Assembly: GCA_902769055.1 (NCBI GenBank)
Contig: CACXNL010000001.1
Coordinates: 1-56,550, forward strand
DNA length: 56,550 bases
Direction: 5' to 3'
From: an uncultured Pseudomonadota bacterium
GTDB lineage: Bacteria; Pseudomonadota; Alphaproteobacteria; RUG11792
Shown here: piece after piece, positions 27,369 through 36,684 of the stretch
How positions within the stretch are numbered: the first letter of the stretch is position 1
Layout of the letters: every line of letters starts with the position of its first letter
Program-made: the position numbers and the translations under genes
The notes under the pieces: model-generated
Databases searched by the model: none
Told to the model about the DNA's origin: nothing
Seen by the model: the letters and a program-made list of their open reading frames with translations, nothing else

Positions 27369-28703
27369 GTGGGAAATATCGATTTTATGCAAAATTATTT
27401 AAAAAAAATGTTGCCGAAAAGTTTGTTTTTGCGCTTCATACTGATTTTAATAGCACCAGTTATTCTTTCTCAATCCATCATCGGTATTATGTTTTTTGAA
27501 AAATATACTCAGACTATTCTTGGCATCATTTCGACTAGAATGGCGGGGGAGGCGTGCGCGATAACGCGTCTTTTGGATATGAATTGTGAAAAGGAATATA
27601 TAGATGAATTGAAACAAAGTATGAACGTAAATGTCGAAATTCTCAATGATGCAAAATTGAAAAAGCGGGGTATTGCGAAAAATCACCAAGCGTATAGGGC
27701 ACTGAGGCGGGCTACTCAAAAGAAAGGATTTACAAATTATTATATAGATACTGAAGATCAAAATATGAATATATACATCCCTTCCTGTAAAAATCCGGAG
27801 ATTTATAAAATATCTTTCTTGCGAAAAACTTTATATGTCAAAATAATAGCGATAGTTTTGGGAAGTGGCATCGTATCCAGCATCGTATTTCTTCTTATAG
27901 CCTTTATATTTTTAAAAAACCAAATCCGACCAATACGGAAATTAGCCGAGGCGATGACTGAATTTGGGAAAGGTTTAAATACCGAATACAAGCCTGAGGG
28001 GGCGCTGGAAATTAGGGAAGCCGGGACGGCGTTTTGCCAAATGAAAAGCAAAATAAATGAGCTTATGAATACTCGAATGCAAGTGTTGGCTGGTATATCG
28101 CATGACCTCAGGACGCCTTTGACTAAGATGAAATTGCAATTGTCGCTGATGCCGCAAACGAAGGAAACCGAGTGGCTTTCGAGCGACGTTGATATGATGA
28201 TACGTATGACCGAAAGTTTTACTTTGCATGCGTTCGAGCAGAATAAGGAAATTCCGGTTTTTAAGAATATCTATTCGTTAATAAAAGAAATTGCACAGGA
28301 TTATGCTGCGGATAACTTCGCAATTGAGATATCCGGGGATAAAAATACTGGCGCAGCAGTTAAATATATATCTTTAAAGCGAGCATTCGGAAATATTATA
28401 TCTAATGCGAAAAAACACGCTGATCACCTTTATATAAGTATAAAGGTTTCAAGCGATGATGTTGTTATAACATTTGAGGATAACGGTTGCGGGATTGATG
28501 AAGACAATGCGGATAGTTTGTTTTTGCCATTCAAGACAGAGAACGAGGCACGGACACATAGTGTAGATAAGGGCGTTGGCTTGGGTTTAAGCATTGCACG
28601 AGATGTTATAAATGCACATGGAGGAAGTATAAAAGCTACAAATTCCTCGAATTATTCCGGTGCTTGCTTTACTGTAATTTTGCCGCATACAGGAGCTATC
28701 TAA
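27369..28703 (+). CDS. Orphan sensor histidine kinase (EnvZ-like HisKA type)
   Basis: Membrane sensor with two helices (about residues 20-42 and 155-183) flanking a roughly 110-residue periplasmic region. A HAMP linker (NQIRPIRKLAEAM) follows. The H-box GISHDLRTPLTKMKLQL has phospho-acceptor His245. The ATPase has an N-box (GNIISNAKKHA), G1 DNGCGID and G2 GVGLGLSIA. This layout matches EnvZ-type kinases. No response regulator is adjacent, so its partner lies elsewhere. GTG 27369 follows AAGGTG; ATG 27387 is possible. An A8 run at 27401-27408 lies in the first codons. Confidence 0.88.
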   Translation: MGNIDFMQNYLKKMLPKSLFLRFILILIAPVILSQSIIGIMFFEKYTQTILGIISTRMAGEACAITRLLDMNCEKEYIDELKQSMNVNVEILNDAKLKKRGIAKNHQAYRALRRATQKKGFTNYYIDTEDQNMNIYIPSCKNPEIYKISFLRKTLYVKIIAIVLGSGIVSSIVFLLIAFIFLKNQIRPIRKLAEAMTEFGKGLNTEYKPEGALEIREAGTAFCQMKSKINELMNTRMQVLAGISHDLRTPLTKMKLQLSLMPQTKETEWLSSDVDMMIRMTESFTLHAFEQNKEIPVFKNIYSLIKEIAQDYAADNFAIEISGDKNTGAAVKYISLKRAFGNIISNAKKHADHLYISIKVSSDDVVITFEDNGCGIDEDNADSLFLPFKTENEARTHSVDKGVGLGLSIARDVINAHGGSIKATNSSNYSGACFTVILPHTGAI

Positions 28704-28706
28704 GAT

Positions 28707-29909
28707 TTATTGGTCTTTTCCCGGCTGCTTAAAAACCTTTGTGTATACTTTCTCAAATAGCATTGCAAACATACCATGTCCGAAAACATTTGATGACGTA
28801 GCTATTGGGTCAAATATCACATAAATTGCGGTGAGTGCTGTCAGCATTTCGGGAGAAAATCCAAACACACTTTCGAATATCGGCGCGAAAATTATGGCGC
28901 TCCCCCCCGGTATTCCCGCGGCAGCAAATTTAGCAATAACACCATATAGTGTAAAGGTCAAATATTGTCCAATTGTTGGTAATCCAAGACCGAACGAAGC
29001 CATAAGTGCCAAGCCTATTATAGGAACGGCGAAGCAGTCCCCGAGCAAGTGCATATTCGCTGTTGCGGGCACTACGATGTTAGCTAAATCTGGTAACTTC
29101 AGGTTTTTGCGACTACCCTCTATAGTTGTTGGAATTGCCGCCGCGCTTGACATGCCGAATAGTCCAATTAAGATGCTGGGTAATAAATTTTTAAATTTTT
29201 GTATCGCGCCACTGAAACTGTATCCCGACAGGAAAAATGTAATTGTAAACATATATCCGTAAGTCAGTATTGTGACAATTCCAAGCAATGCTGCGTATTC
29301 GTGAACTATAAGTGTCAATGTACCTTCATATTGCATCTTCACTATAAATCCAAATATAAAAAGTGGCAATGCCGGACAAATAAGCCTTTTCAAGATAAAA
29401 TTGGCTACAGTGTTAAAAAAAATATTTGCCTTTTCAAGAGCACTTGATTTTGCAAAGTTGCCCAGAATTCCGAAGAAAACACCTAAAACAAGAGCAATAT
29501 CATTTTTTATAAGAGGCATGATGTCTATGTGCCAGGCTGGCGACAAAGTGTTTTGAGGTTCCAGCTTAGAAATCGCGACAATTCCAGTTTTCAAAATTGG
29601 TGTTGTGCAAATGTATGACATCCAAAAACCTGTAAAATTAGACAGGCAAACTAGTGGTACTAAACATAAAATAACCTTTACCGATTCATTCTTTAGGTTC
29701 ATAAGCCCGTTCGACACAAATGAAAAAATTATCAATGGCAGAACGAAAACGATCATATCCTTCAGCATCAAGCTAATCGCGTATGCATGAGTTTTTATAT
29801 CTAAACTTATACTGTTACCAAACAGTAACACTACGATAAAGAGTGTTAAAACGACATAGGGAAGACTTAGTAACTTCTTCAAAACCAAAACAGGTACCCG
29901 AAAAATCAA
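28707..29909 (-). CDS. Dicarboxylate/amino acid:cation symporter (DAACS family)
   Basis: Inner-membrane Na+ or H+ coupled uptake of C4-dicarboxylates or acidic amino acids. About eight membrane helices are visible. The first re-entrant loop is serine-rich (GMSSAAAIPTTIEGS), a GIPGGSAIIFAPIF loop follows, and the FDPIATSSNVFGHG segment is near the substrate site. The length of about 400 is normal; the substrate is not readable. The TTG at 29909 is spaced 8 nt from AGGAG and is favoured over GTG 29918. A run of ten T on the coding strand lies about 28 bp upstream. Confidence 0.85.
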   Translation of the reverse strand: MIFRVPVLVLKKLLSLPYVVLTLFIVVLLFGNSISLDIKTHAYAISLMLKDMIVFVLPLIIFSFVSNGLMNLKNESVKVILCLVPLVCLSNFTGFWMSYICTTPILKTGIVAISKLEPQNTLSPAWHIDIMPLIKNDIALVLGVFFGILGNFAKSSALEKANIFFNTVANFILKRLICPALPLFIFGFIVKMQYEGTLTLIVHEYAALLGIVTILTYGYMFTITFFLSGYSFSGAIQKFKNLLPSILIGLFGMSSAAAIPTTIEGSRKNLKLPDLANIVVPATANMHLLGDCFAVPIIGLALMASFGLGLPTIGQYLTFTLYGVIAKFAAAGIPGGSAIIFAPIFESVFGFSPEMLTALTAIYVIFDPIATSSNVFGHGMFAMLFEKVYTKVFKQPGKDQ

Positions 29910-29937
29910 TAATCGCACTCCTGTATTTTGGCAAAAG

Positions 29938-29947
29938 AAAAAAAAAA
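29938..29947. repeat. Homopolymer A10 upstream of the symporter gene
   Basis: Ten consecutive As on the plus strand (T10 in the sense of the symporter gene), in the 5' leader or promoter zone. Mononucleotide runs of this length can change by slippage. Confidence 0.8.
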
Positions 29948-30007
29948 GTCAAATTGACGCTACATATGCTCGCACTAACAAAGTCTTGTTCTCTGTAATG
30001 CTGTTTC

Positions 30008-30026
30008 CACCTATTAACAATAGGTG
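30008..30026 (-). terminator. Hairpin after lptD
   Basis: A perfect 8-bp stem CACCTATT/AATAGGTG with a 3-nt loop, starting 4 nt after the lptD stop codon on the minus strand. A T10 run follows only about 60 nt later. Confidence 0.5.
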
Positions 30027-30029
30027 CCC

Positions 30030-32282
30030 TTACTCCACTGTGCCTATTCCTTCATTATATAAATTCCTTTTGCCTGAATGTATGAAGTTCCCAAGGTTTT
30101 TAAAGTGTATTGTTAGTATTATTCCGGTGTGTGGTTTAATATCCTTATATTTAAAATTTCTCCTATACGATCCAATATCTAAAGCAAAGCATTCGTCCGT
30201 GTAGTTCGCGAATATCGAATGCGCCAAGGTGTGTTTTCCGCCATGCGGTAATAAATTCAAAATTTGCGTACCAGAGATTTTCCAAAACTCATTTATTTTA
30301 TATCCGCAATGTAGTCCCAATTGCGATACACCGCGTTCCTCAACATAATTTATTTTTCTATCATAAAGGTAACTTGCTCCAGCGGAAATTTTCCCATATC
30401 CGCCATTTACTCCCATTTCAAATTGTCGCGAATTTTCAAAAATTGGCATTCCAACAAATCGCATTCTAAATGATAATGTTTCGATTGGCTTTACAACAAA
30501 TCTTCCCACAAATTTGTCTCTGCCCTTAAGTCGCTCATCGGTATCTTGTGAAATTGCAAAAAAACGTCCAACATAAAAATTCAGCCAGCGACGTTTACTG
30601 TTATATATCGAATTTTCAAATCCAGCTGAAACTCGCTCTCCTCGCTCAATGGAATCGTATCCTCCAAACCTATTTATCGCATGTAAATTTAAGTCGCTGA
30701 AATTATCGAAAACTGAATCTTCTCGTTGCTTTATTTTTATCCGTTTCGTTGAGGTTTGTACGCTAGTGAAAGATACTTTGGGAGCCCATATCGATGTATT
30801 ACCGTTTAGTCGTATTTTGCTCATGTATGGAAGGGAAAGAGCCACTTGATTTTCAAAAACTGGAAAAGTTTTCTGCACACTTTTTGCACTTTCGGTCTTA
30901 CTAGCATTAAAAGTATCTGCTCTAAAAGCCGAATTAACATCAAGCAAAAACGGAGCAAAATTTGCAGATTTTTGCCACCGTAGCGTATTCGAAGATCTGA
31001 AAAATCTTTCCGCAAGCATATCCGACTTTTTTTCATTTCTCCCCAAACATAATGTATCGCTATCAAACGATATTTCTCCATAAAATGCCTCCCTTCGTGC
31101 ATTGAAATTTATATGCGGACATATCATAGGCGCAGTCGCTTTGTCTTCAGTTTGATACATGTGCATATCCGTTGTAAGAAAATAATTCTTATCATAAAAA
31201 TCCATAATTATGCCAGAATCGTTATATTTCTTTTTCATAAAATCTTCGTGTCCGCGTATATGCTCAACTGGGTATTTTGCCTTATACGTCATATCGCTCG
31301 ATCGATTAAAGCGAAGCGTTATGCGCTTATTATCAAGTTCATGGGATTTGATAATCGTATCAATATGCCATCTAGTGCGTTTATCTCTTCTCTTTGCTTC
31401 CTCTTTTGCCTTTTCCGCTTCCGTCATCTTCGACACCTCAACTGAAGATTTTTTAGGAAGTTTGTTCTTTCCTTTTTCAAGAAAACTGGCTGAAAGCAAA
31501 AAATCCGCATTCGGGAAAAGTTGCTTATACTCAGTTGAGGCAAAAGCACGCCGTCTAGAGTTTATAAAAGGAGTAATTTTTAGAGATTTATCAGGACTAA
31601 TTGCTATATAAAATGGAAAACCAGACAAAAATCCAATATCGCTCGATTTTCTGAAAATTGGCGTCAAAAAACCAGTCTTTCGTTTTACATCAAATGATGG
31701 GTGCTCAAAGTACGGAGAAAACAAAATTGGCTTGCCTTTTATTCGCAGTTTTACGTTCTTATGAACAAATTTTTTTTCAGCCCTGTCGTACGTAGTTTTT
31801 TCCGCAACTAAATCCCACAATGGGGCAGAACACGCATTTTCTTTGCAAGGCGTATATGAAACATTTTCAAACACATAGAGATTTGATTTTTTTTCACCTT
31901 TCTCAGATTTTATTTTTGAAAAATCCTTCAAAACAACAACTAATGCCTCGGCTATCGCATCCTTAAATCCTTTCTCAAGGCTCATGTTACGAGCTGAGAA
32001 AATATCTCCATTTGGCTCTTTCATTATCGCTTCACCAATGAGCTTTATTTGCCCGGTTTTGCGATTGTATCTTACCGTTTCCGCATAAAGTTCACGCGTT
32101 TTATGATTTTCCAAATTTTGCACAACACGCACATCCCCGTCAGCGACAATTATTCCGCTTTTCGGATCATACGAAACAACGCCCGCATCCAAAATAATCT
32201 CTGCATTGGCTACAAAAAAACTATCGAAAAGAATGCAGATAAATATTCTTAACCCAGGATGCTTCAAGTAATTCTGTTGCAT
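30030..32282 (-). CDS. lptD: LPS-assembly outer membrane protein LptD
   Basis: Outer-membrane barrel that inserts lipopolysaccharide, working with LptE. A signal peptide (to about residue 27, ending FFVANA) is followed by the OstA/LptA-like jellyroll (YDPKSGIIVADGDVRVV to GEAIMKEPNGDIFSARNM). The large LptD barrel domain follows, with NVSYTPC and RKTGFLTPIF characteristic of the family. The length of 750 is normal for alphaproteobacteria. Its presence implies LPS is made. It is divergent from bioB. Confidence 0.93.
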   Translation of the reverse strand: MQQNYLKHPGLRIFICILFDSFFVANAEIILDAGVVSYDPKSGIIVADGDVRVVQNLENHKTRELYAETVRYNRKTGQIKLIGEAIMKEPNGDIFSARNMSLEKGFKDAIAEALVVVLKDFSKIKSEKGEKKSNLYVFENVSYTPCKENACSAPLWDLVAEKTTYDRAEKKFVHKNVKLRIKGKPILFSPYFEHPSFDVKRKTGFLTPIFRKSSDIGFLSGFPFYIAISPDKSLKITPFINSRRRAFASTEYKQLFPNADFLLSASFLEKGKNKLPKKSSVEVSKMTEAEKAKEEAKRRDKRTRWHIDTIIKSHELDNKRITLRFNRSSDMTYKAKYPVEHIRGHEDFMKKKYNDSGIIMDFYDKNYFLTTDMHMYQTEDKATAPMICPHINFNARREAFYGEISFDSDTLCLGRNEKKSDMLAERFFRSSNTLRWQKSANFAPFLLDVNSAFRADTFNASKTESAKSVQKTFPVFENQVALSLPYMSKIRLNGNTSIWAPKVSFTSVQTSTKRIKIKQREDSVFDNFSDLNLHAINRFGGYDSIERGERVSAGFENSIYNSKRRWLNFYVGRFFAISQDTDERLKGRDKFVGRFVVKPIETLSFRMRFVGMPIFENSRQFEMGVNGGYGKISAGASYLYDRKINYVEERGVSQLGLHCGYKINEFWKISGTQILNLLPHGGKHTLAHSIFANYTDECFALDIGSYRRNFKYKDIKPHTGIILTIHFKNLGNFIHSGKRNLYNEGIGTVE

Positions 32283-32351
32283 TAGTATCTGTTAGTTTAA
32301 GTATAGGCGATTCTGCCAAATGTGTAAATTTCAAGAACCTATAGGGCGTAC

Positions 32352-32381
32352 TTGTTCCAAAAGCGGAATGCAATGTATAAT
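32352..32381 (+). promoter_or_regulatory. Probable bioB promoter
   Basis: TTGTTC (32352-32357), an 18-bp spacer and a consensus TATAAT (32376-32381), 35 bp upstream of the bioB start codon. Confidence 0.45.
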
Positions 32382-32416
32382 GCTTACTGAGTTATTCCTG
32401 CGTTTTGAATTCCGCT

Positions 32417-33343
32417 ATGACAACTCTTGAAGAGGCTTTAGAGATTTTTAATCAGCCGTTTTTGGATCTTTTGTATCAGGCTCAAAGCATCCATCGAAAA
32501 AATTTTGATACAACAAAAATGCAGCTTTGCACATTGCTCAGTATACAAACTGGTGGGTGTCCTGAAGATTGTGCGTATTGTGCGCAATCAAAGCGAAACA
32601 AAAACCACCCTCCTATGGAAAGGATAACCGACATTAACGAGATAGTTAAGTCTGCGAAGGAAGCAAAAGAAATGGGAGCTTCGCGCTTTTGTCTTGGCGC
32701 ATCGGGACGGAGACCGAGCAATGAGCTCATGGGCATAGTTTGCAGGGCGCTTCCCGAAATAAAGAAATTAGGGCTGAAAGCCTGTTGTTGTATGGGGACT
32801 TTAGATGAGGAAGAAGTAGTTAAACTCAAGGAATTTGGCTTGGATTATTACAATCACAATGTTGATACTTCTCCAGAGCATTATAAAAACATAATTACTA
32901 CCCGCTCTATAGACGAGCGGATGGAGACCTTACGGTTGCTTCAAAAGCACGGCATAAAAATTTGCACCGGCGGCATTCTTGGTATCGGGGAATTGAACGA
33001 AGATCGTATAAATATGCTTTTGCTTCTGAAAAATCTGGATAAAGATCCCGATTTAATTACGATAAATCGTCTCGTCAAAATTCCTGGCACTCCATTGGAA
33101 AACGCACCAGATGTCGAGCCATTCGATCTTGTCAGATTTTTGGCTCTTGCAAGAATACTTATGCCAAATTCCTATCTAAAACTATCCGCTGGACGCGAAA
33201 CAATGTCAGATGAATTGCAGACACTGTGCTTCTTCGCGGGAGTTAACTCCATTTTCATCGGAAAGAAACTTCTTACCGTTGACAACTCTCGTTATACCCA
33301 CGACTTGGAGCTTTTGCAAAAACTTGGGCTCACCAAGTGCTAG
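32417..33343 (+). CDS. bioB: Biotin synthase
   Basis: Radical SAM enzyme inserting sulfur into dethiobiotin. The 4Fe-4S motif is at Cys48, Cys52 and Cys55 (GGCPEDCAYCAQ). HNVDTSPEHY, TGGILGIGE, the NRLVKIPGTPLE segment and the LSAGRETMSDE arginine site are all present. The length of 308 is normal. ATG 32417 gives the usual N-terminus; TTG 32405 is an alternative. No bioA, bioD, bioF or bioC is nearby, so the gene stands alone. Its 3' end overlaps the convergent RNase J gene by 4 nt. Confidence 0.95.
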   Translation: MTTLEEALEIFNQPFLDLLYQAQSIHRKNFDTTKMQLCTLLSIQTGGCPEDCAYCAQSKRNKNHPPMERITDINEIVKSAKEAKEMGASRFCLGASGRRPSNELMGIVCRALPEIKKLGLKACCCMGTLDEEEVVKLKEFGLDYYNHNVDTSPEHYKNIITTRSIDERMETLRLLQKHGIKICTGGILGIGELNEDRINMLLLLKNLDKDPDLITINRLVKIPGTPLENAPDVEPFDLVRFLALARILMPNSYLKLSAGRETMSDELQTLCFFAGVNSIFIGKKLLTVDNSRYTHDLELLQKLGLTKC

Positions 33344-34995
33344 GCGCACTGGTGAATATGGACGGCAGTCAGAGGTTTCTTATTTAACATTTGTGCAATC
33401 AGCTTTTTGACTGAGTAGCTAACATCTCGTTTCATTACTTCTATATCGCGCCCTTTTGCAACCTCGTTTTTCACAATTTGATATATGCCAGAATTTATCC
33501 TATTTAGCATTTTTTTATTCGCATTTATTCCATGCACACTGATCTCAGGATCATCAATCAACTCCTCACCAGAGATTACAAAACTAACGCTAACATGCCC
33601 ACCGTATGTCATAGAAAATCGCTCACGTATCGGTTCCGAATTAAGAGGTATAACCTCGCCGCAATCAACCGCGTTGAACACCATATCTCTATGGGCTACC
33701 TTCTGCAATTTACCATCGGCGTATGTCACAACATCTCCGGATTCTGCAACCAAAACCTCTGAAATCCCTCGTGTCTTAGCGAATGCCTCCTGTGCGTAGA
33801 GCATTCTAGCATCGCCGTGTACCGGCATCAACGTCTTCGGCTGCAGCCATCCATACATCTTCGCAACAGCGGCTTTGTTCGGGTGCCCGGAAACGTGGAT
33901 GTCGGCTTCAGTATCAGTCGTGACAATCTCGACACCTTGGCGCAATAGCATGTTCTGTAAATCACGTATACCAATCTCATTGCCTGGAATTACCTTCGAC
34001 GAGAAGATTACGACATCTTCGTCACTTAACTTGACGACTTTATTTTCGCCTTTCGCCAACTTATACAATGCAGACCTTGCCTCACCCTGAGAGCCAGTAC
34101 AAATCAGCAGAACCTTGTCCGCAGGCATACTCATCGCCTCTTCATCGGTCAAAATCGAATTGACGTTTTCTCTGAATTTCGGCGTGTAGTACGACGTCTC
34201 GGCAACGGCATCCAACATCTTATACATCGAACGCCCGATAATCGCTACACGACGTTTTAACTTCCTTGCAACATAAAATATCGTCTCAATTCGCGCAACG
34301 TTTGACGAGAAGCAAGTCACCGTAACGCGTTTGTGCTCGTATTTCGCTATCACGCGCTCCAGAGCCTCGCGCACCGTCGCCTCAGAGCCTATATGCGATT
34401 CCGTCAGCATATTTGTGGAGTCGCAGAGCAAACAGTCCACGCCTTCCTTGCCGATTTCGGTCAATCGCTCAACATCAATCACATCGCCAAGCAGCGGCGT
34501 CTCATCAATCTTCCAGTCGCCGGTGTGGAAAAGAGTCCCCGTTGGCGTCTTGATATACAATCCACAGGAACCCAGAACAGAGTGCGCCAGTGCAACAAAT
34601 TCAATCTCAAATGAGCCAACCTTAATGCGTTGCCTCCTATTGACAACGTTGATCTGCACGTCATCCTTCCACCGTCTATCGCTCAACTTCTGCTTTAGCA
34701 CTGCAGCTGGAAACTCCGTCAGATACACCGGGCATTTTATCGATTGCCACAGATGGTGTATTGCACCAATATGGTCTTCGTGCGCGTGTGTCACAAAGAT
34801 ACCCTTTATATCCTTTTGATGCTCCTTTATGTATGACATATCTGGCGTTAACACCTCTATACCCAACTTATCGTAAAAAGTTATTCCCAAATCAACGATA
34901 ATCCACTCGTGTCCCGAGCCAATCATAGTGCAGTTTGCACCAATCTGCTCAAGACCACCTATCGGGATTATTGTCAAATTATCATTTTTATTCAT
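33340..34995 (-). CDS. rnj: Ribonuclease J
   Basis: Metallo-beta-lactamase/beta-CASP ribonuclease with 5'-exonuclease and endonuclease activity in mRNA decay and rRNA maturation. The metal motif THAHEDHIGA is visible, followed by LAHSVLGS, HTGDWKID, the beta-CASP GSQGEARSAL, the SSKVIPGNE site, VSGHPNKAAV and LMPVHGDARM. The length of 551 is typical. ATG 34995 is preceded by AAAAGGAGA; a longer frame upstream overlaps the SH3 gene. It is the last gene of the apparent pfk-SH3-rnj run. Confidence 0.94.
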   Translation of the reverse strand: MNKNDNLTIIPIGGLEQIGANCTMIGSGHEWIIVDLGITFYDKLGIEVLTPDMSYIKEHQKDIKGIFVTHAHEDHIGAIHHLWQSIKCPVYLTEFPAAVLKQKLSDRRWKDDVQINVVNRRQRIKVGSFEIEFVALAHSVLGSCGLYIKTPTGTLFHTGDWKIDETPLLGDVIDVERLTEIGKEGVDCLLCDSTNMLTESHIGSEATVREALERVIAKYEHKRVTVTCFSSNVARIETIFYVARKLKRRVAIIGRSMYKMLDAVAETSYYTPKFRENVNSILTDEEAMSMPADKVLLICTGSQGEARSALYKLAKGENKVVKLSDEDVVIFSSKVIPGNEIGIRDLQNMLLRQGVEIVTTDTEADIHVSGHPNKAAVAKMYGWLQPKTLMPVHGDARMLYAQEAFAKTRGISEVLVAESGDVVTYADGKLQKVAHRDMVFNAVDCGEVIPLNSEPIRERFSMTYGGHVSVSFVISGEELIDDPEISVHGINANKKMLNRINSGIYQIVKNEVAKGRDIEVMKRDVSYSVKKLIAQMLNKKPLTAVHIHQCA

Positions 34996-35017
34996 TGTTT
35001 TCTCCTTTTCTAAAAAA

Positions 35018-35536
35018 CTAAGTTGTTTCGTTCTCGAATACTCCGAAAACATCCGATTTTTTTATCCACCCCGAATACTTTCCAGTGTTGCCGCGAAAAA
35101 TGACATTACACCAATTTCCGCGAACCGTCGCCAACTCCAAGACTACATTTTTTCTCACATACGCAACAACGTCTGATGTCTCGTTCGACTTTTGCATCAT
35201 TTTCGTCGGATTTTCGCATATTACTATGACGAACCGCTTAGGCGAAAGCATGCTCTTGTGTATCCAGCTTTCATCCCCATCGGGGTCAACCACTTTGCGC
35301 CAATGGTCGTATTTAGCGACTATCATAACGGGAGTACCCTTTTGGACATATTCAAAACTTATTTTGTATTCCTTTCCAGGTCCTCTATGTGAATTCACTC
35401 GGTTCGATTTTATCGAGGCGTAATAAGGTTTACATCGGCAGCTTTTGATATGCGCATCCAGTCCATCTGAACACGACAGCGTCAATAATAGCAGAAATGC
35501 GATTTCGTTCAGTCTTTTATGCTTTTCAAATTTCAC
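35018..35536 (-). CDS. Exported SH3-domain protein
   Basis: Signal peptide (about residues 10-27, FLLLLTLSCSDGLDA), then two bacterial SH3 (SH3b-like) domains. The first runs from about 40 with NRVNSHRGPGKEYK and WIHKSML; the second from about 115 with DVVAYVRKNVVLELA, NWCNV and GWIKKSDVFGV. This 'SH3-like domain' protein is a common alphaproteobacterial type, probably binding cell-wall peptides. It overlaps pfk by 11 nt and is 22 nt from rnj. Confidence 0.85.
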   Translation of the reverse strand: MKFEKHKRLNEIAFLLLLTLSCSDGLDAHIKSCRCKPYYASIKSNRVNSHRGPGKEYKISFEYVQKGTPVMIVAKYDHWRKVVDPDGDESWIHKSMLSPKRFVIVICENPTKMMQKSNETSDVVAYVRKNVVLELATVRGNWCNVIFRGNTGKYSGWIKKSDVFGVFENETT

Positions 35537-36629
35537 CTACATAAACTCCCAAATCTCTCGCAAGTCGAACGTACTTATCATCCTTCTGCAAGACCTTGTT
35601 CACGCTTCCGACGACCTCCCTTATGTTCACGATTCTAATCCTATTTTCAGAAAACGCAAGGATTTTTCCAAAAGTCCCATTCGAAATTAAATTTACAGCC
35701 TCGACGCCAAAAAGTGTGCCGAGCAACCGGTCGCTAATGCAGGTCTCACCACCACGTTGTATATGCCCCAAAGTCACACTACGACAATCGAAGCCTGCCT
35801 CTTTTATTTTCTCCGCCAAGTAATGTCCTATGCCTTTATACGAAATATGGGTATACTTGACGACGCCGTTGACTTCGCGTTCAGCGTGCTTAAAATCACC
35901 GGCTTCTACTGATTCTGCGACAACGATTATGCAGTAATTCTTGTTATTTTGGAAATTTTCTCGGATTTTATTTTGCACTCTCTTTAAGTCATACTTAAAT
36001 TCTGGAACTAAAATGACATCTGCTCCCGAGGCAATACCGGCGTATAAAGCTATAAATCCAGCATCTCGCCCCATAACCTCGACAACCATCGTACGCTCGT
36101 GGCTCCTCGCGGTCGAACGAATATTCTCGATAGCCTCGACCGCAACCTTAACCGAAGTCTGAAAACCAACGGCATAATCGGTGTAATTCACATCATTGTC
36201 TATGGTTTTAGGAACGAAAACCACTTTCAACTCATCGTTATCTGCAGTCAATTCATTCAACAATTTCAGGCTACCGTCACCACCAACGCAAATCAGTCCA
36301 TCAAGCCCGAGGTATCTGTAGCCATCGATGATTGATTTTTTAACATCCTCAACTGTACGACCATTTTCTACTTCAGAAGACATCCACTTTGTATCGGATA
36401 GTAATATGCTTCCGGACTGTATAAGCATACTCTCACCGCATATCGCATCAGTCAACTCGACGTAATCAGGCTGTTTCGTTTCGTTTAACGCCAATCCTCG
36501 AAAACCGCGCCTTATGCCAACCAGCGAGTACCCAAGTGCCTTGGCTCTCAAAAATGCCCCTCTGATGACCGAATTCAAACCGGAACAATCGCCCCCGGTG
36601 GTTAATGTGCCTATCCTTTTCATTGTCAC
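35526..36629 (-). CDS. pfk: 6-phosphofructokinase with mixed Gly/Lys specificity signature
   Basis: Phosphorylates fructose-6-phosphate. Motifs are GGDCSGLN near the N-terminus, GGDGS (Gly119, equivalent to E. coli Gly104), PKTIDNDV (Lys141, equivalent to E. coli position 124, with catalytic Asp next to it) and VEVMGRDAGFIA. Gly at 104 favours ATP, whereas Lys at 124 is the PPi-type residue. The Gly/Lys combination defines a separate clade usually regarded as ATP-using. The length of 367 fits that clade. Many alphaproteobacteria lack this enzyme and use the Entner-Doudoroff route. Class II aldolase lies at the right end of the window. Overlaps the SH3 gene. Confidence 0.9.
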   Translation of the reverse strand: MTMKRIGTLTTGGDCSGLNSVIRGAFLRAKALGYSLVGIRRGFRGLALNETKQPDYVELTDAICGESMLIQSGSILLSDTKWMSSEVENGRTVEDVKKSIIDGYRYLGLDGLICVGGDGSLKLLNELTADNDELKVVFVPKTIDNDVNYTDYAVGFQTSVKVAVEAIENIRSTARSHERTMVVEVMGRDAGFIALYAGIASGADVILVPEFKYDLKRVQNKIRENFQNNKNYCIIVVAESVEAGDFKHAEREVNGVVKYTHISYKGIGHYLAEKIKEAGFDCRSVTLGHIQRGGETCISDRLLGTLFGVEAVNLISNGTFGKILAFSENRIRIVNIREVVGSVNKVLQKDDKYVRLARDLGVYVGEI

Positions 36630-36684
36630 AAGTCCTACTACCCTACATTACAACCCGTTTTATCTTACCAGTCAGTTCCACCAA

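Noticed and set aside
27401-27408. A8 run at the start of the histidine kinase as a phase-variation tract
   Set aside because: The gene is in frame, the tract is short and A-runs are common in this AT-rich genome; no evidence of variation.
35526-36629. Calling the phosphofructokinase PPi-dependent because of its Lys in PKTIDND
   Set aside because: The residue at the stronger determinant is Gly (GGDGS), which favours ATP; only the mixed signature can be stated.
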